Of a stretch of 64,000 nt of DNA, positions 54,682 through 63,044 are shown piece by piece. This stretch comes from Microvirga puerhi (GTDB taxonomy: Bacteria; Pseudomonadota; Alphaproteobacteria; Rhizobiales; Beijerinckiaceae), in NCBI RefSeq assembly GCF_020089865.1, contig NZ_JAIRBM010000003.1, positions 1 through 64,000 on the forward strand, in the 5' to 3' direction. Below the pieces are notes generated by a model. That model searched no databases. It saw nothing but the letters and a program-made list of their open reading frames with translations, and was not told where the DNA came from. The position numbers were made by a program, and so were the translations under genes. How positions within the stretch are numbered: the stretch's first letter is position 1; each line of letters opens with the position of its first letter.

Positions 54682-55305
54682 CTAGGCCTCTTCCGCTTTC
54701 TTGCTCGAATCGTAGCGGAGCAGCAGCGGTGTCTGCGCGAGCGCGAAGACGATGGTGAGCGGCATGATGCCGAATACCTTGAAGGCGACCCAGAAGTCGG
54801 TGGTCTGCGTGCGCCACACCACCTCGTTGAGAATAGCGAGGACAAAGAAGAACAGCGCCCAGCGAAAGGTGAGCTTGCGCCAGCCCTCGTCCGTCAGCTC
54901 GAACATGCTGTCGAGAACGATCTCGAGCAGCGGCTTGCGGAAATACAGGCCGCCGAGCAGCACGAGTCCGAACATCGCATTCACGATGGTGGGCTTGAGC
55001 TTGATGAACATGTCGTTCTGCAGGAACAGGGTCAGCCCACCGAACACCACCACCACGACGCCTGAGACGAGCGGCATGATCGGCAGCTTGCGGATCAATC
55101 CATAGCTGATGCTCAGCGCCACCAAGGTGGCGACGATGAACAGGGCGGTCGCCACATAGATCCGCTGATTTTCCGCGTAGCCGAAGCGGTCCGCATAGGC
55201 ATTGGCGAAGAAGAACAAAGCCAGCGGCCCAAGCTCGAGGACGAGCTTGACGAGGGGCAGCAGGCGCTTGGCATCGGACTTGGTTTCGATCAGGCCTTCA
55301 GTCAT
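54682..55305 (-). CDS. yciB: Inner membrane septation protein YciB (IspZ)
   Basis: A 207-residue protein with five to six membrane helices. Family marks are VKLVLELGPLALFFFANAYA near the N-terminus, LKPTIVNAMFGLVLLGGLYF, and WRKLTFRWALFFFVLAILNEVVWR. The YciB group is required for normal septation and envelope integrity in several bacteria, and its mechanism is unclear. The ATG at 55305 overlaps the ftsY TGA by 4 bases (ATGA), so it is translated with ftsY. A longer upstream frame is only the shadow of ftsY. Confidence 0.94.
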   Translation of the reverse strand: MTEGLIETKSDAKRLLPLVKLVLELGPLALFFFANAYADRFGYAENQRIYVATALFIVATLVALSISYGLIRKLPIMPLVSGVVVVVFGGLTLFLQNDMFIKLKPTIVNAMFGLVLLGGLYFRKPLLEIVLDSMFELTDEGWRKLTFRWALFFFVLAILNEVVWRTQTTDFWVAFKVFGIMPLTIVFALAQTPLLLRYDSSKKAEEA

Positions 55306-56624
55306 GCGGTTTCTTCCAATCCGGCAATGGCACGGGCGAAATCCCGGGCTTCGAAGGGTTCCAGATCCTCGACGCGCTCGCCGACGCCGATGAAATGGAC
55401 GGGGAGGCCGAATTTGGCCGCCAGCGCCACCAGAATACCGCCGCGCGCCGTGCCGTCGAGCTTCGTCATCACGAGGCCGGTGACGCCTGCGACCTTCTGG
55501 AAAAGCTCCACTTGGCTCATGGCGTTCTGGCCGACGGTGGCATCGAGCACGAGGAGCGTGGCATGCGGCGCGCTCTCGTCGAACTTCTTGACGACGCGCA
55601 CGATCTTTTCGAGCTCGGCCATGAGCCCGGCCTTGTTCTGCAGGCGTCCGGCGGTGTCGATCATAACCACGTCCATGCCGGTGGCCTTTGCCTCCTGCAA
55701 CGCGTCGAAGGCGAGGCCCGCGGCGTCGGACCCTTGCGCGCGGGCGATCACCGGTGCGCCCACCCGCTCGCCCCACACCTTGAGCTGTTCGATCGCGGCG
55801 GCCCGGAAGGTGTCGCCGGCCGCCAGCATCACCTTGAGGCCCTGGGCGCGGAATTTCTGCGACAGCTTGCCGATCGTGGTGGTCTTGCCGGCGCCGTTGA
55901 CCCCGACCATGAGGATCACGAACGGCTTCTTCTCACGCGCGACGGTGAGCGGCAGCGCCACGGGAGCGAGCGCCTTTTCCACCTCGCTGGCCAGGATCGT
56001 CTTTACTTCCTGCGGGGAGATCTCCTTGTTGTAGCGCCCGGCGGAGATCGCCTCGGTGATGCGCAAAGCCGTGTCGACGCCGAGATCGGCCTGAACGAGA
56101 GCGTCTTCCAACTCTTCGAGTGTCGCCGCATCGAGCTTGCGCTTGGTGAAGAGACCCGTGACGCTTTCCGACAGGGACGTGGAGGTCCGGCGCATGCCTT
56201 CGGTCAGGCGCTGCCACCAGCTCTGCTTTCCGGGCGGCGGGACCGCGGGCGCCTCCGGCTCAGGGGGGAATGCAGGCTGTGCTTCCGGCTCCGGCTCTGG
56301 CGTGGCTGCGGGCCGTGCTTCCGGTACCGGTTCGGCGACGATCTCCTTCAGGTCGTGTTCCGGCGCGAGGCCTTCTACCGGCTGGAGGTCGGCACCGGTC
56401 AGTTCCAGAGCGACCTTGTCCTCTTCCGGCGTATCCGGAGAGGCAGCCGTGACAGTCGGGGGAGCAGGCACAAGGTCGTCGGCCGCCGTCGCGGGCGGCG
56501 ATGGCATGGTCTCGGGCTCGCCGCCGGCCTGCGGCACCGCCGGAGCGGCCGGGACTGGTACATCGGCCTTGCGCCCGAACAGGCGGGACAGGAATCCGGG
56601 CTTCTCGGGCTTCGTCTCAGCCAT
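55302..56624 (-). CDS. ftsY: Signal recognition particle receptor FtsY
   Basis: A 440-residue GTPase that receives SRP-ribosome complexes at the membrane. An acidic Pro/Ala/Glu-rich N-terminal A domain covers about residues 1-133. The N domain starts near 137, and the G domain has GVNGAGKTTT (241-250), DTAGR, and TKLDGTARGG. It ends in the yciB start and is the first gene of that pair. The partner Ffh is encoded 6.4 kb to the right on the other strand. Confidence is high. Confidence 0.97.
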   Translation of the reverse strand: MAETKPEKPGFLSRLFGRKADVPVPAAPAVPQAGGEPETMPSPPATAADDLVPAPPTVTAASPDTPEEDKVALELTGADLQPVEGLAPEHDLKEIVAEPVPEARPAATPEPEPEAQPAFPPEPEAPAVPPPGKQSWWQRLTEGMRRTSTSLSESVTGLFTKRKLDAATLEELEDALVQADLGVDTALRITEAISAGRYNKEISPQEVKTILASEVEKALAPVALPLTVAREKKPFVILMVGVNGAGKTTTIGKLSQKFRAQGLKVMLAAGDTFRAAAIEQLKVWGERVGAPVIARAQGSDAAGLAFDALQEAKATGMDVVMIDTAGRLQNKAGLMAELEKIVRVVKKFDESAPHATLLVLDATVGQNAMSQVELFQKVAGVTGLVMTKLDGTARGGILVALAAKFGLPVHFIGVGERVEDLEPFEARDFARAIAGLEETA

Positions 56625-56690
56625 GGGTTCTCGTTCCGCCTTTCGCTTTGCTGCTTGCCTTAACGCGTGGGCCTCGATAGCCGAGGCATC

Positions 56691-57404
56691 ATGAATGCGG
56701 AAGAGATAGTATCGAAGATCTTATATCGCGATGCCCTGATGCTCGTGATCGACAAGCCCGCTGGGCTGCCCGTGCATCCGGGCCCCAAGGGGGGCGAAAC
56801 CCTGTTCCAGCATCTCGATGCCCTCCGCTTCGGTTTGCCGCGGCGCCCGGAAGCGGCGCACCGGCTCGATAAGGACACCTCGGGCTGCCTTGTGCTCGGC
56901 CGTCATCCGAAGGCCATTGCCCGCCTCAACGAACTCTTCCGCAAGAACGAGGTCGACAAGGTCTACTGGGCGGTGGTCGAAAGCGGACCGCATGACGACG
57001 AGGGTGAGATCGACCTTCCGCTGGCGCCGAAATCGCCCGATCGCGGCTGGTGGATGAAGGTGGATCCCAAGGGCCAGCCGTCATTGACGAAGTGGAAGGT
57101 GCTGGGACGGGGAGAGGGCCTCACCCTCCTCGAGCTGCGCCCCGTCACGGGACGGACCCATCAGCTGCGCGTCCATTGCGCCGCCATGAACTTCCCGATC
57201 CTGGGCGATCCGATCTACGGCACGGCGCCGCGCTTCGGCGGGCCGGGTCTGCATCTCCATGCCCGCAGCGTGACGATTCCGCTCTATCCGAAAAAGCCGC
57301 CGATCACCGTCGAGGCGCCGGTGCCGGAACATATGCGGGAGCGCATAAGGGCATGTGGTGTCAGACCCGACAGCGCAACGGTTCCAGGGAGGACTGGCGA
57401 GTAA
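56691..57404 (+). CDS. RluA-family pseudouridine synthase
   Basis: A 237-residue RNA-modifying enzyme. The catalytic Asp is in HRLDKDTSGCLVLG. Other marks are DKPAGLPVHPGP at the N-terminus and RPVTGRTHQLRVHCA. It converts uridine to pseudouridine in rRNA or tRNA; the site is not visible. It is short, lacking the S4 domain of RluD, so an RluA or TruC-like role is possible. The start at 56691 is 66 bases from the divergent ftsY. Confidence 0.93.
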   Translation: MNAEEIVSKILYRDALMLVIDKPAGLPVHPGPKGGETLFQHLDALRFGLPRRPEAAHRLDKDTSGCLVLGRHPKAIARLNELFRKNEVDKVYWAVVESGPHDDEGEIDLPLAPKSPDRGWWMKVDPKGQPSLTKWKVLGRGEGLTLLELRPVTGRTHQLRVHCAAMNFPILGDPIYGTAPRFGGPGLHLHARSVTIPLYPKKPPITVEAPVPEHMRERIRACGVRPDSATVPGRTGE

Positions 57405-57411
57405 AATCCTC

Positions 57412-57500
57412 GTCATGGCCGGGCCTGTCCCGGCCATACGCGTCTTAAGGAAACACAGCGCTGCAAAGACGTGGATCCCCGGGGGAAGCCCGGGGATGAC
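57412..57500. repeat. Intergenic palindromic element, family B copy 1
   Basis: About 89 bases made of two hairpins, ATGGCCGGG..CCCGGCCAT and ATCCCCGGGG..CCGGGGAT. They are joined by a stretch containing GTCTTAAGG and AAGACGTGGAT. GTCAT begins it and ATGAC ends it. A related copy lies at 62726-62810. It fills the gap between convergent rlu and mtaB genes. Confidence 0.8.
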
Positions 57501-57506
57501 GCCGGT

Positions 57507-58760
57507 TTACGCCGCCAGCAGCTCCTTGCCGTCATGCCCGGCGATGGTGACGGGGAGGATCTCGCCCGGGGCAACGCTTCTGTCGAAGCGAACCAGGGTG
57601 AAGCCTTCCGTGCGGCCGAGCTGGCCGGTCTCTACAAGCACGTTACGTCGGGCTCCGACCTCTTCCCCGAGATGCTTCAGGAGCGCCGCCTCGCCCCTCT
57701 CGCGCAGGCGCCGTGCGCGGTCCTTCACCGCGTCGCGGGCCACTTGCGGCATGCGGGCGGCCGGGGTGCCGGGGCGGGGGGAGAAGGGAAAGACGTGGAG
57801 ATGCGTCAGGCTGCATTCCTCGACGATGTCGAGGGAGCGGGTGAACATCTCCTCGGTCTCGGTCGGAAAGCCCGCGATGATGTCGGCGCCGAACACCATG
57901 TCGGGACGAAGCCGCTTCACCTGATCGCAGAAGGCAATCGCATCCTTGCGCAGGTGCCGGCGCTTCATGCGCTTGAGGATCATGTCGTCGCCGGCCTGCA
58001 GAGAGAGATGCAGATGCGGCATCAGCCGGGTCTCGTTGGCGATGGCGTCGAGAAGGTCGTCGTCCGCCTCCACCGAGTCGATGGAGGAGATGCGCAGCCG
58101 TTCGAGTTCCGGAACGTGCCGCAGCAGGCTCTTCACCAGGGAGCCGAGCTTCGGCTCGCCCGGCAGGTCCTTGCCGTAGCTGGTGATGTCGACGCCGGTG
58201 AGCACCACTTCGCGGGAGCCGTGCCCGATCAGGGTGCGGACCTGGTCCACGACCGCACCCATAGGCACCGAACGGGAATTTCCGCGGCCGTAAGGGATGA
58301 TGCAGAAGGTGCAGCGATGGTCGCAGCCGTTCTGCACCTGCACGAAGGCGCGGGTCCGCCCACGCATGCCATCGATGAGATGCACGGCGGTTTCCTTCAC
58401 CGCCATGATGTCGTTGACGAGAACCTTCTCGCTCGCTCCCACGCCGAAATCGCGTAAAGCGCCCCAGGTCTCCGCCTTCATCTTCTCGTGGTTGCCGAGA
58501 ACCTTCGCCACCTCGGGCATGGTCGCGAAAGTCTCCGGCTCGACCTGCGCCGCGCAGCCGGTGACGACGATGCGCGCGCCCGGCTTCTCGCGGGCGATCC
58601 TGCGGATCGACTGGCGCGCCTGGCGCGTCGCCTCCGCGGTGACCGCGCAGGTATTGACGATCACCACCTCGCCGAGGCCTGCCTCTTCCGCATGGCGCTG
58701 CATCGCCTCTGACTCGTAGGTGTTGAGCCGGCAGCCGAAGGTGACGACCTCGATGCCCAT
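57507..58760 (-). CDS. mtaB: tRNA t6A37 methylthiotransferase MtaB
   Basis: A 417-residue radical-SAM enzyme that adds a methylthio group to t6A at position 37 of tRNAs. Auxiliary-cluster cysteines are C10, C38 and C69. The radical SAM CxxxCxxC cluster is C146, C150 and C153 (NGCDHRCTFCI). A TRAM domain closes the protein. The start at 58760 ([13 protein letters not shown]) overlaps the dapF stop by one base (TGATG), so translation is coupled. The e-type MtaB subfamily, not MiaB, is indicated by FGCRLNTYE. Confidence 0.93.
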   Translation of the reverse strand: MGIEVVTFGCRLNTYESEAMQRHAEEAGLGEVVIVNTCAVTAEATRQARQSIRRIAREKPGARIVVTGCAAQVEPETFATMPEVAKVLGNHEKMKAETWGALRDFGVGASEKVLVNDIMAVKETAVHLIDGMRGRTRAFVQVQNGCDHRCTFCIIPYGRGNSRSVPMGAVVDQVRTLIGHGSREVVLTGVDITSYGKDLPGEPKLGSLVKSLLRHVPELERLRISSIDSVEADDDLLDAIANETRLMPHLHLSLQAGDDMILKRMKRRHLRKDAIAFCDQVKRLRPDMVFGADIIAGFPTETEEMFTRSLDIVEECSLTHLHVFPFSPRPGTPAARMPQVARDAVKDRARRLRERGEAALLKHLGEEVGARRNVLVETGQLGRTEGFTLVRFDRSVAPGEILPVTIAGHDGKELLAA

Positions 58761-59644
58761 CAGGCGGCTCCCGCGAAGAGGGCAGGGGAGAAGGTTCCCT
58801 CGTGCTCGAGTTCGGTGGGTCCGGTCATGAGCACGTGATCGTCGCCCTCCCGCCATTCGATCAGGAGATCGCCGCCGGGAAGCGAGACGATTGCCTTGCG
58901 CCCGGTCAGGCCCTTGCGGGCGGCGGCGACCACCGTGGCGCAGGCGGCGGAGCCGCAGGCGCGGGTGATCCCGGCTCCGCGCTCCCAGACGCGCAGGATG
59001 ATGCGGTCCGATCCGACGACCTGGGCGAGGGAAATGTTTGCCCGCTCCGGAAACACCGGATCGTGCTCGAACTTGGGGCCGATCGACTTCAGATCATAGG
59101 CGTTCGCATCCGCAACCCAGAAGATCGCGTGGGGATTGCCCATGCTGACGGCCGAGGGGCCGGCGAGTTCCGGGGCCTCCGCCAGAGAGGTCTCGATTGC
59201 GATGGTGCGGGTGTCCGGGAAGGGACGGCTCAAGGGAATCTCGTTCCAGGCGAGACGCGGCGGGCCCATATCGACCGTAAAGACCCTGTCCGAGACCTGC
59301 TCGGTCGGCAAAAGCCCGGCCTTGGTCTCCAGCACGAGCGTTCGCCCCGAGGCATGGCCCATGACCGGGTCGGTCATCATCGCCCAGCCGACGCAGCGGG
59401 TCCCGTTGCCGCAGGCGCCGGATTCCGAGCCGTCGGTGTTGTAGATCCGCATATAGGCGTCGGTGCCGGGCGTGACGGGATCGTGCAGAACCATCAGCTG
59501 GTCGAACCGCGACCGAGGATCTGCGGCAATCGCGCGCGCCTCTGCGGCGCTGACGCGCAGGGGCGTGCCGCGCAGATCGAGCACGGTGATCTCATTGCCG
59601 AGACCGTTCATCTTGAGAAAGCGATGGTTTGCGAGAAAACTCAT
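58760..59644 (-). CDS. dapF: Diaminopimelate epimerase
   Basis: A 294-residue enzyme converting LL- to meso-diaminopimelate for lysine and peptidoglycan. Both catalytic cysteines are visible: C78 in [10 protein letters not shown] and C230 in [10 protein letters not shown]. The N-terminal [10 protein letters not shown] is the family start, which fixes the ATG at 59644. It shares a one-base overlap with mtaB. The order dapF-mtaB followed by ftsY nearby is common in rhizobia. Confidence 0.96.
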   Translation of the reverse strand: MSFLANHRFLKMNGLGNEITVLDLRGTPLRVSAAEARAIAADPRSRFDQLMVLHDPVTPGTDAYMRIYNTDGSESGACGNGTRCVGWAMMTDPVMGHASGRTLVLETKAGLLPTEQVSDRVFTVDMGPPRLAWNEIPLSRPFPDTRTIAIETSLAEAPELAGPSAVSMGNPHAIFWVADANAYDLKSIGPKFEHDPVFPERANISLAQVVGSDRIILRVWERGAGITRACGSAACATVVAAARKGLTGRKAIVSLPGGDLLIEWREGDDHVLMTGPTELEHEGTFSPALFAGAA

Positions 59645-59848
59645 GGCCGCTATATGGCCCAAATTCGAGAAAATCGCGAGAGGCAACGCGTCACTACCGG
59701 CATCAGCGACGGATGATCGGCCTGCCACGGACCGCATCATTCGGCCTCAGGACGGCTTCTGACCCAGCGGCATGGCCTCGCGGCTCCTTTGAAAGGCCTC
59801 TATGGTGCACCGAAAGATCCTTTTCGTGATTCGATGGGTGGACCCCTG

Positions 59849-60652
59849 ATGCGGCTCCGTTTTTCCCTTCTCTGCCTCTTGGCGTCCCTCTCTGTAGGGC
59901 CCGCATTCGCGCAAACGCCGTCCCCGGCCCCGGCAGGAGAGGCGGCCATGCCGGCGCCCGCTACCCCCGCGCCAGTTGTCCTTCCCTCTGCCGAGAAGGC
60001 CGCCCCGACCGCGCAGAACGAGGCGCCGGCCCAGCCTGCGCCAGCTCAGCCTTCCGCTCCCGCACCGACCCCGAACCAGGCTCAAGGCCAGCCGGCACCG
60101 GTCCAGCCGGCCCCGAGCGCTCCTGCGAGCCCGGCTCCTTCGGCGACGACGCTGCCGACTCTGATCCCAACGCCCGGCGATCCGACCGGCGTCGAGGAGG
60201 TGGTGTTGCCGGCGAAGCCCGCGGCCATCATCACCGGCACGAGCAACTGGGAGGATGCGTTCAGCAACCTCAAGGGCGTGTTCGGCAAAATCGAAGGCGC
60301 GCTCAAGGCCGCCGGAATCGCCCCAGCCGGCAAGCCGATCACGGTCTTCGCTCAGACCGACGACAAGGGTTTTCGCTACGAGGCCATGATCCCGATCGCT
60401 CAGGCGCCCGAGGGCAAGACGGAGCTCACCCCCGAGGTCAAGCTCGGCAAGACGCCGGAGGGCAAGGCCCTGCGCTTCGTCCACAAGGACGCCTATGACG
60501 AGATCGATGGCACCTACGAGACCATCACCGCCTATCTCGACGCCAAGGACATTACGGCCAAGGATGCCTTCATCGAGGAATACGTGTCCGACATGACCGA
60601 ACCTTCGGACACCAATCTTGAGATCAACATCTACGTCCAGCCCAAGGAATAA
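59849..60652 (+). CDS. Exported protein with Pro/Ala linker and GyrI-like ligand-binding domain
   Basis: A 267-residue protein. The signal peptide ends near residue 21 (PAFAQ). A Pro/Ala/Gln-rich stretch fills about 22-110. The domain from about 110 to 266 shows the GyrI-like/effector-binding (AraC_E_bind) pattern: a Trp-Glu-Asp helix start (TSNWEDAF), GKPITVFAQTDDKGFRYEAMIPI, and the closing DTNLEINIYVQP. Such domains usually bind drugs or small molecules in the cytoplasm as part of regulators. Finding one exported with a long linker is less usual. The ATG at 59849 is chosen for the signal peptide; 59834 is an alternative. Confidence 0.8.
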   Translation: MRLRFSLLCLLASLSVGPAFAQTPSPAPAGEAAMPAPATPAPVVLPSAEKAAPTAQNEAPAQPAPAQPSAPAPTPNQAQGQPAPVQPAPSAPASPAPSATTLPTLIPTPGDPTGVEEVVLPAKPAAIITGTSNWEDAFSNLKGVFGKIEGALKAAGIAPAGKPITVFAQTDDKGFRYEAMIPIAQAPEGKTELTPEVKLGKTPEGKALRFVHKDAYDEIDGTYETITAYLDAKDITAKDAFIEEYVSDMTEPSDTNLEINIYVQPKE

Positions 60653-60661
60653 GCGCTTCCG

Positions 60662-61333
60662 ATGATCGCCCTCTTCGACCTCGATGGGACGCTGACCGAT
60701 CCGAAGGTCGGCATCACCCGCTCGATCCAGTATGCCCTGGAGCGGCTTCATCGCCCCGTCCTCGAAGCGGATTCCCTGACCTGGATGATCGGGCCGCCGC
60801 TGATCGACGGTTTCACCAGGCTCCTCGGAGGTCCGGAGGATGCGCCGGAGGCCGTGCGGCTCTATCGCGAGCGCTACAGTGAGGTGGGCCTCTTCGAGAA
60901 CGAGGTCTATCCTGGCATTCCAAATCTTCTCGATCGCTTGAAAGGGCAGGGCATCCGGCTCCTCGTCGCGACCTCGAAGCCCCACGTCTATGCCAGACGG
61001 ATCGTCGAGCATTTCGGCTTGTTGCCTTCTTTCGCGGCGGTCTACGGCTCCGAACTCGACAATCGCAATGCCGACAAGCGTGACCTGATCCGCCATATCC
61101 TGGATCTCGAGGGCTTCGAACCGCGCGACGCCATCATGATCGGCGATCGGGAGCACGATGCGATCGGGGCGCGGGCGAACGGCCTTACCCCCATCGGCGT
61201 CACCTGGGGCTACGGCTCGCGCGAGGAGCTTCTCAAGGCTGGCGTCGCGCGTCTGGTGGATACGCCTGCGGCGCTCGAAGCGCCGATCCGCGAGCTTATA
61301 GGGTCCACACCTCTCCGGGCCGCAGGGGCCTGA
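60662..61333 (+). CDS. HAD-superfamily hydrolase, phosphoglycolate phosphatase-like
   Basis: A 223-residue phosphatase. Motif I is FDLDGTLTD with the nucleophilic Asp, motif II is VATSKP, the motif III Lys lies near NADKRDLI, and motif IV is MIGDREHDAIGA. The cap is of the Gph type. Substrates could be phosphoglycolate or another small phosphate ester. It starts 9 bases after the GyrI-like gene, so the two are likely co-transcribed. Its last 38 bases overlap the convergent MBL gene. Confidence 0.9.
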   Translation: MIALFDLDGTLTDPKVGITRSIQYALERLHRPVLEADSLTWMIGPPLIDGFTRLLGGPEDAPEAVRLYRERYSEVGLFENEVYPGIPNLLDRLKGQGIRLLVATSKPHVYARRIVEHFGLLPSFAAVYGSELDNRNADKRDLIRHILDLEGFEPRDAIMIGDREHDAIGARANGLTPIGVTWGYGSREELLKAGVARLVDTPAALEAPIRELIGSTPLRAAGA

Positions 61334-62297
61334 ACCGCTCGGCCGGCGTAGCGGCTTCCGCCAGTGCTGCGGCGAGAGCCTGAGGCGGCGCATCGATGGC
61401 TTCGTCGGTGAGCCGGAACGTGCCCCAATGGTGGCCAAGGGCCTGCTCCGCTCCGAGAAGCTGGAAGGCCTGCACAGCGTCCTCCGGATTCATGTGCTGC
61501 GGCTTCATGAACCAGCGCGGCTCATAGGCGCCGATGGGCAGATGGGCGACGCGCGGCGGACCGAAACGGGCTCGCACGGCGCGGAAGATCTCGCCGTCGC
61601 CGAAACCCGTATCCCCGATGTGATAGACGGTCCCCGCCGGGGTGGTAAGCACGTAGGCGCACCATAGGGCCATGCGCCGGTCGCGCATGCCGCGAGCAGA
61701 CCAGTGATAAGACGGGGTCAGATGCGCCGTGATCCCGTGGCCGAGATCGAAGGCATCTCCCCAATCTCCCGTCGTCACCGGAATGTCGGGATAGCGCGCG
61801 CGAATGATCGTGTCGTTGCCTAGCGGAGCGACAAAGCGCGGCCGATGATCACGCCAGAGGCGTCCCAGCGTTGCGAGATCGAGATGGTCGTAATGGTTGT
61901 GCGTGATCAGCACGACGTCGATGGGCGGCAGATCGGAAAACGCGATTCCGGGCGGATTCACCCGTTTCGGCCCGGCGAAGGGCAGCGGGCTTGCCCGCTC
62001 GGAGAAGACCGGATCGGCCAGGATATTGAGCCCGGCCGCCTGGATCAGGAACGATGCGTGGCCGATGAGGGTGATCCGCAGGCCCTCGACGCGCTCCGGC
62101 GGCTTGTCCCGGAACGGACTCGGATGGCGCTTCGGCCACGCAGCCCCTTTACCCTCTCGCCGCCAACGCAGCAGATCCTTCAGCGTCTTGTCCGGGGCCT
62201 GGACCGGCGAGAAGAAGCGAAGGCCGTCGAAATGGTCGGAGGCCGGACCGGAATAATAGGGATTGCGCACGGCTTTGGGCGGCTTGTGGTGTTTCAT
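61296..62297 (-). CDS. MBL-fold hydrolase, UlaG/NAPE-PLD-like
   Basis: A 333-residue metallo-beta-lactamase-fold enzyme. The dinuclear metal motif is ITHNHYDHLDLATL. HIGDTGFGDG supplies the bridging Asp, and LPIGAYEPRWFMKPQHMNPEDAVQAF and GHHWGTFRLT complete the pattern. This is the arrangement of the NAPE-PLD and RomA group of phosphodiesterases or lipid-related hydrolases. The real substrate is unknown. It is a single-gene unit overlapping the HAD gene by 38 bases at the 3' end. Confidence 0.9.
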   Translation of the reverse strand: MKHHKPPKAVRNPYYSGPASDHFDGLRFFSPVQAPDKTLKDLLRWRREGKGAAWPKRHPSPFRDKPPERVEGLRITLIGHASFLIQAAGLNILADPVFSERASPLPFAGPKRVNPPGIAFSDLPPIDVVLITHNHYDHLDLATLGRLWRDHRPRFVAPLGNDTIIRARYPDIPVTTGDWGDAFDLGHGITAHLTPSYHWSARGMRDRRMALWCAYVLTTPAGTVYHIGDTGFGDGEIFRAVRARFGPPRVAHLPIGAYEPRWFMKPQHMNPEDAVQAFQLLGAEQALGHHWGTFRLTDEAIDAPPQALAAALAEAATPAERFRPLRPGEVWTL

Positions 62298-62372
62298 CGG
62301 CGGTCACGGAATGAGACGTGGCCTTAAGCGTGGGGTGGCGAAGAGATCTCCGCAAGGGGAATCCTCACCGCC

Positions 62373-62512
62373 GTCATTCCGGGGCCGCGTCAGCGGAGCC
62401 CGGAACCCATAAACGTCAACGGTTCAGGATAAGTGCAGCGGCAACCATAGCTCTCATTCTGAAATGTTAGCGGCTATGGGTTCCGGACTGGCCTTCGGCC
62501 ATCCGGAATGAC
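62373..62512. repeat. Intergenic palindromic element, family A copy 3
   Basis: About 140 bases running from GTCATTCCGG to TCCGGAATGAC, with the same inner motifs as the copies at 3883 and 7011 (CCCGGAACCCATAAAC, and GCTATGGGTTCCGG later). The outer arms are shorter (about 10 bases) and the interior has diverged. It lies between the MBL gene start and the ffh unit. Confidence 0.8.
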
Positions 62513-62725
62513 AAGGGTGGTGCGCGGAATGACAGGCATGGCCTTAGCCCAAACTCCCCCAGGAGGCCACCTTTCCTTGACTTTGCCCCGTTTCACCCTT
62601 ACGTGCTGGCCTCAAATCTGTAGAGCGAGCCCTTGAGCCGCCGACCAGCCCGCGAGGCTGGAGGTCAACGCCCGACAGCGCGATGCGCCCTCGGGCGCGT
62701 TCTCATTTGGGTCTTTCTCTCGCCC

Positions 62726-62810
62726 GTTATGACCGGGCTCGTCCCGGTCATCCATGCCTTGGCATCGTGCCTTAAAAGACGTGGATGGCCGCATCGAGTG
62801 CGGCCATGAC
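62726..62810. repeat. Intergenic palindromic element, family B copy 2
   Basis: About 85 bases with hairpins ATGACCGGG..CCCGGTCAT and ATGGCCGC..GCGGCCAT. The CCTTAAAAGACGTGGAT spacer is shared with the copy at 57412. It ends 17 bases before the start of the TRASH-like gene, so it lies in its leader. Confidence 0.75.
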
Positions 62811-62826
62811 GAAAAGGATGAAACGG

Positions 62827-63042
62827 ATGTCGAACGACACATTGCGGATCGAGGACGCGGTCAACGAGACCTGCCCGTGGTCGGGAAAGCCGATCGCGGC
62901 GGATTCGCTCACCCTCTATCGTGGCGAGGTCGTCGGCTTCTGCAATCCGGGCTGCCGGGACAAGTTCGCGGCGGCCATCGACCACTTTGAAAAGGCCCTT
63001 GCGAAGCGCGATGTACCGCTCATCGCAAAAGAGATGGATTGA
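62827..63042 (+). CDS. Small YHS/TRASH-like Cys-motif protein upstream of ffh
   Basis: A 71-residue protein with the layout CPWSGKPI ... LYRGEVVGFCNPGCRDKF. This matches the spacing of TRASH or YHS-type metal-binding modules (CP.., then FCxxxCxxKF). The second half is a helix with basic and acidic residues. No function can be named. The ATG at 62827 has AAGGA 8 bases upstream; an in-frame ATG at 62818 would add three residues. It ends 2 bases before ffh, so the two are probably co-translated. A role linked to SRP is possible but unproven. Confidence 0.75.
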   Translation: MSNDTLRIEDAVNETCPWSGKPIAADSLTLYRGEVVGFCNPGCRDKFAAAIDHFEKALAKRDVPLIAKEMD

Positions 63043-63044
63043 TC

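Larger units (their letters stand above)
62298..62826. other. 529-base gap with two repeat elements
   Basis: It contains palindromic element A copy 3 (62373-62512) and element B copy 2 (62726-62810). Between them (62513-62725) nothing coding was recognised, only a small GC-rich hairpin GCGCC-CTCG-GGCGC at 62685-62698. The SRP RNA consensus loop was looked for, because ffh follows, and was not found. Confidence 0.55.

Noticed and set aside
62513-62725. Possible SRP RNA gene near ffh
   Set aside because: The conserved loop sequence of bacterial 4.5S RNA (GGUCAGG..GGAAG..AGCAG) was not found in this gap.
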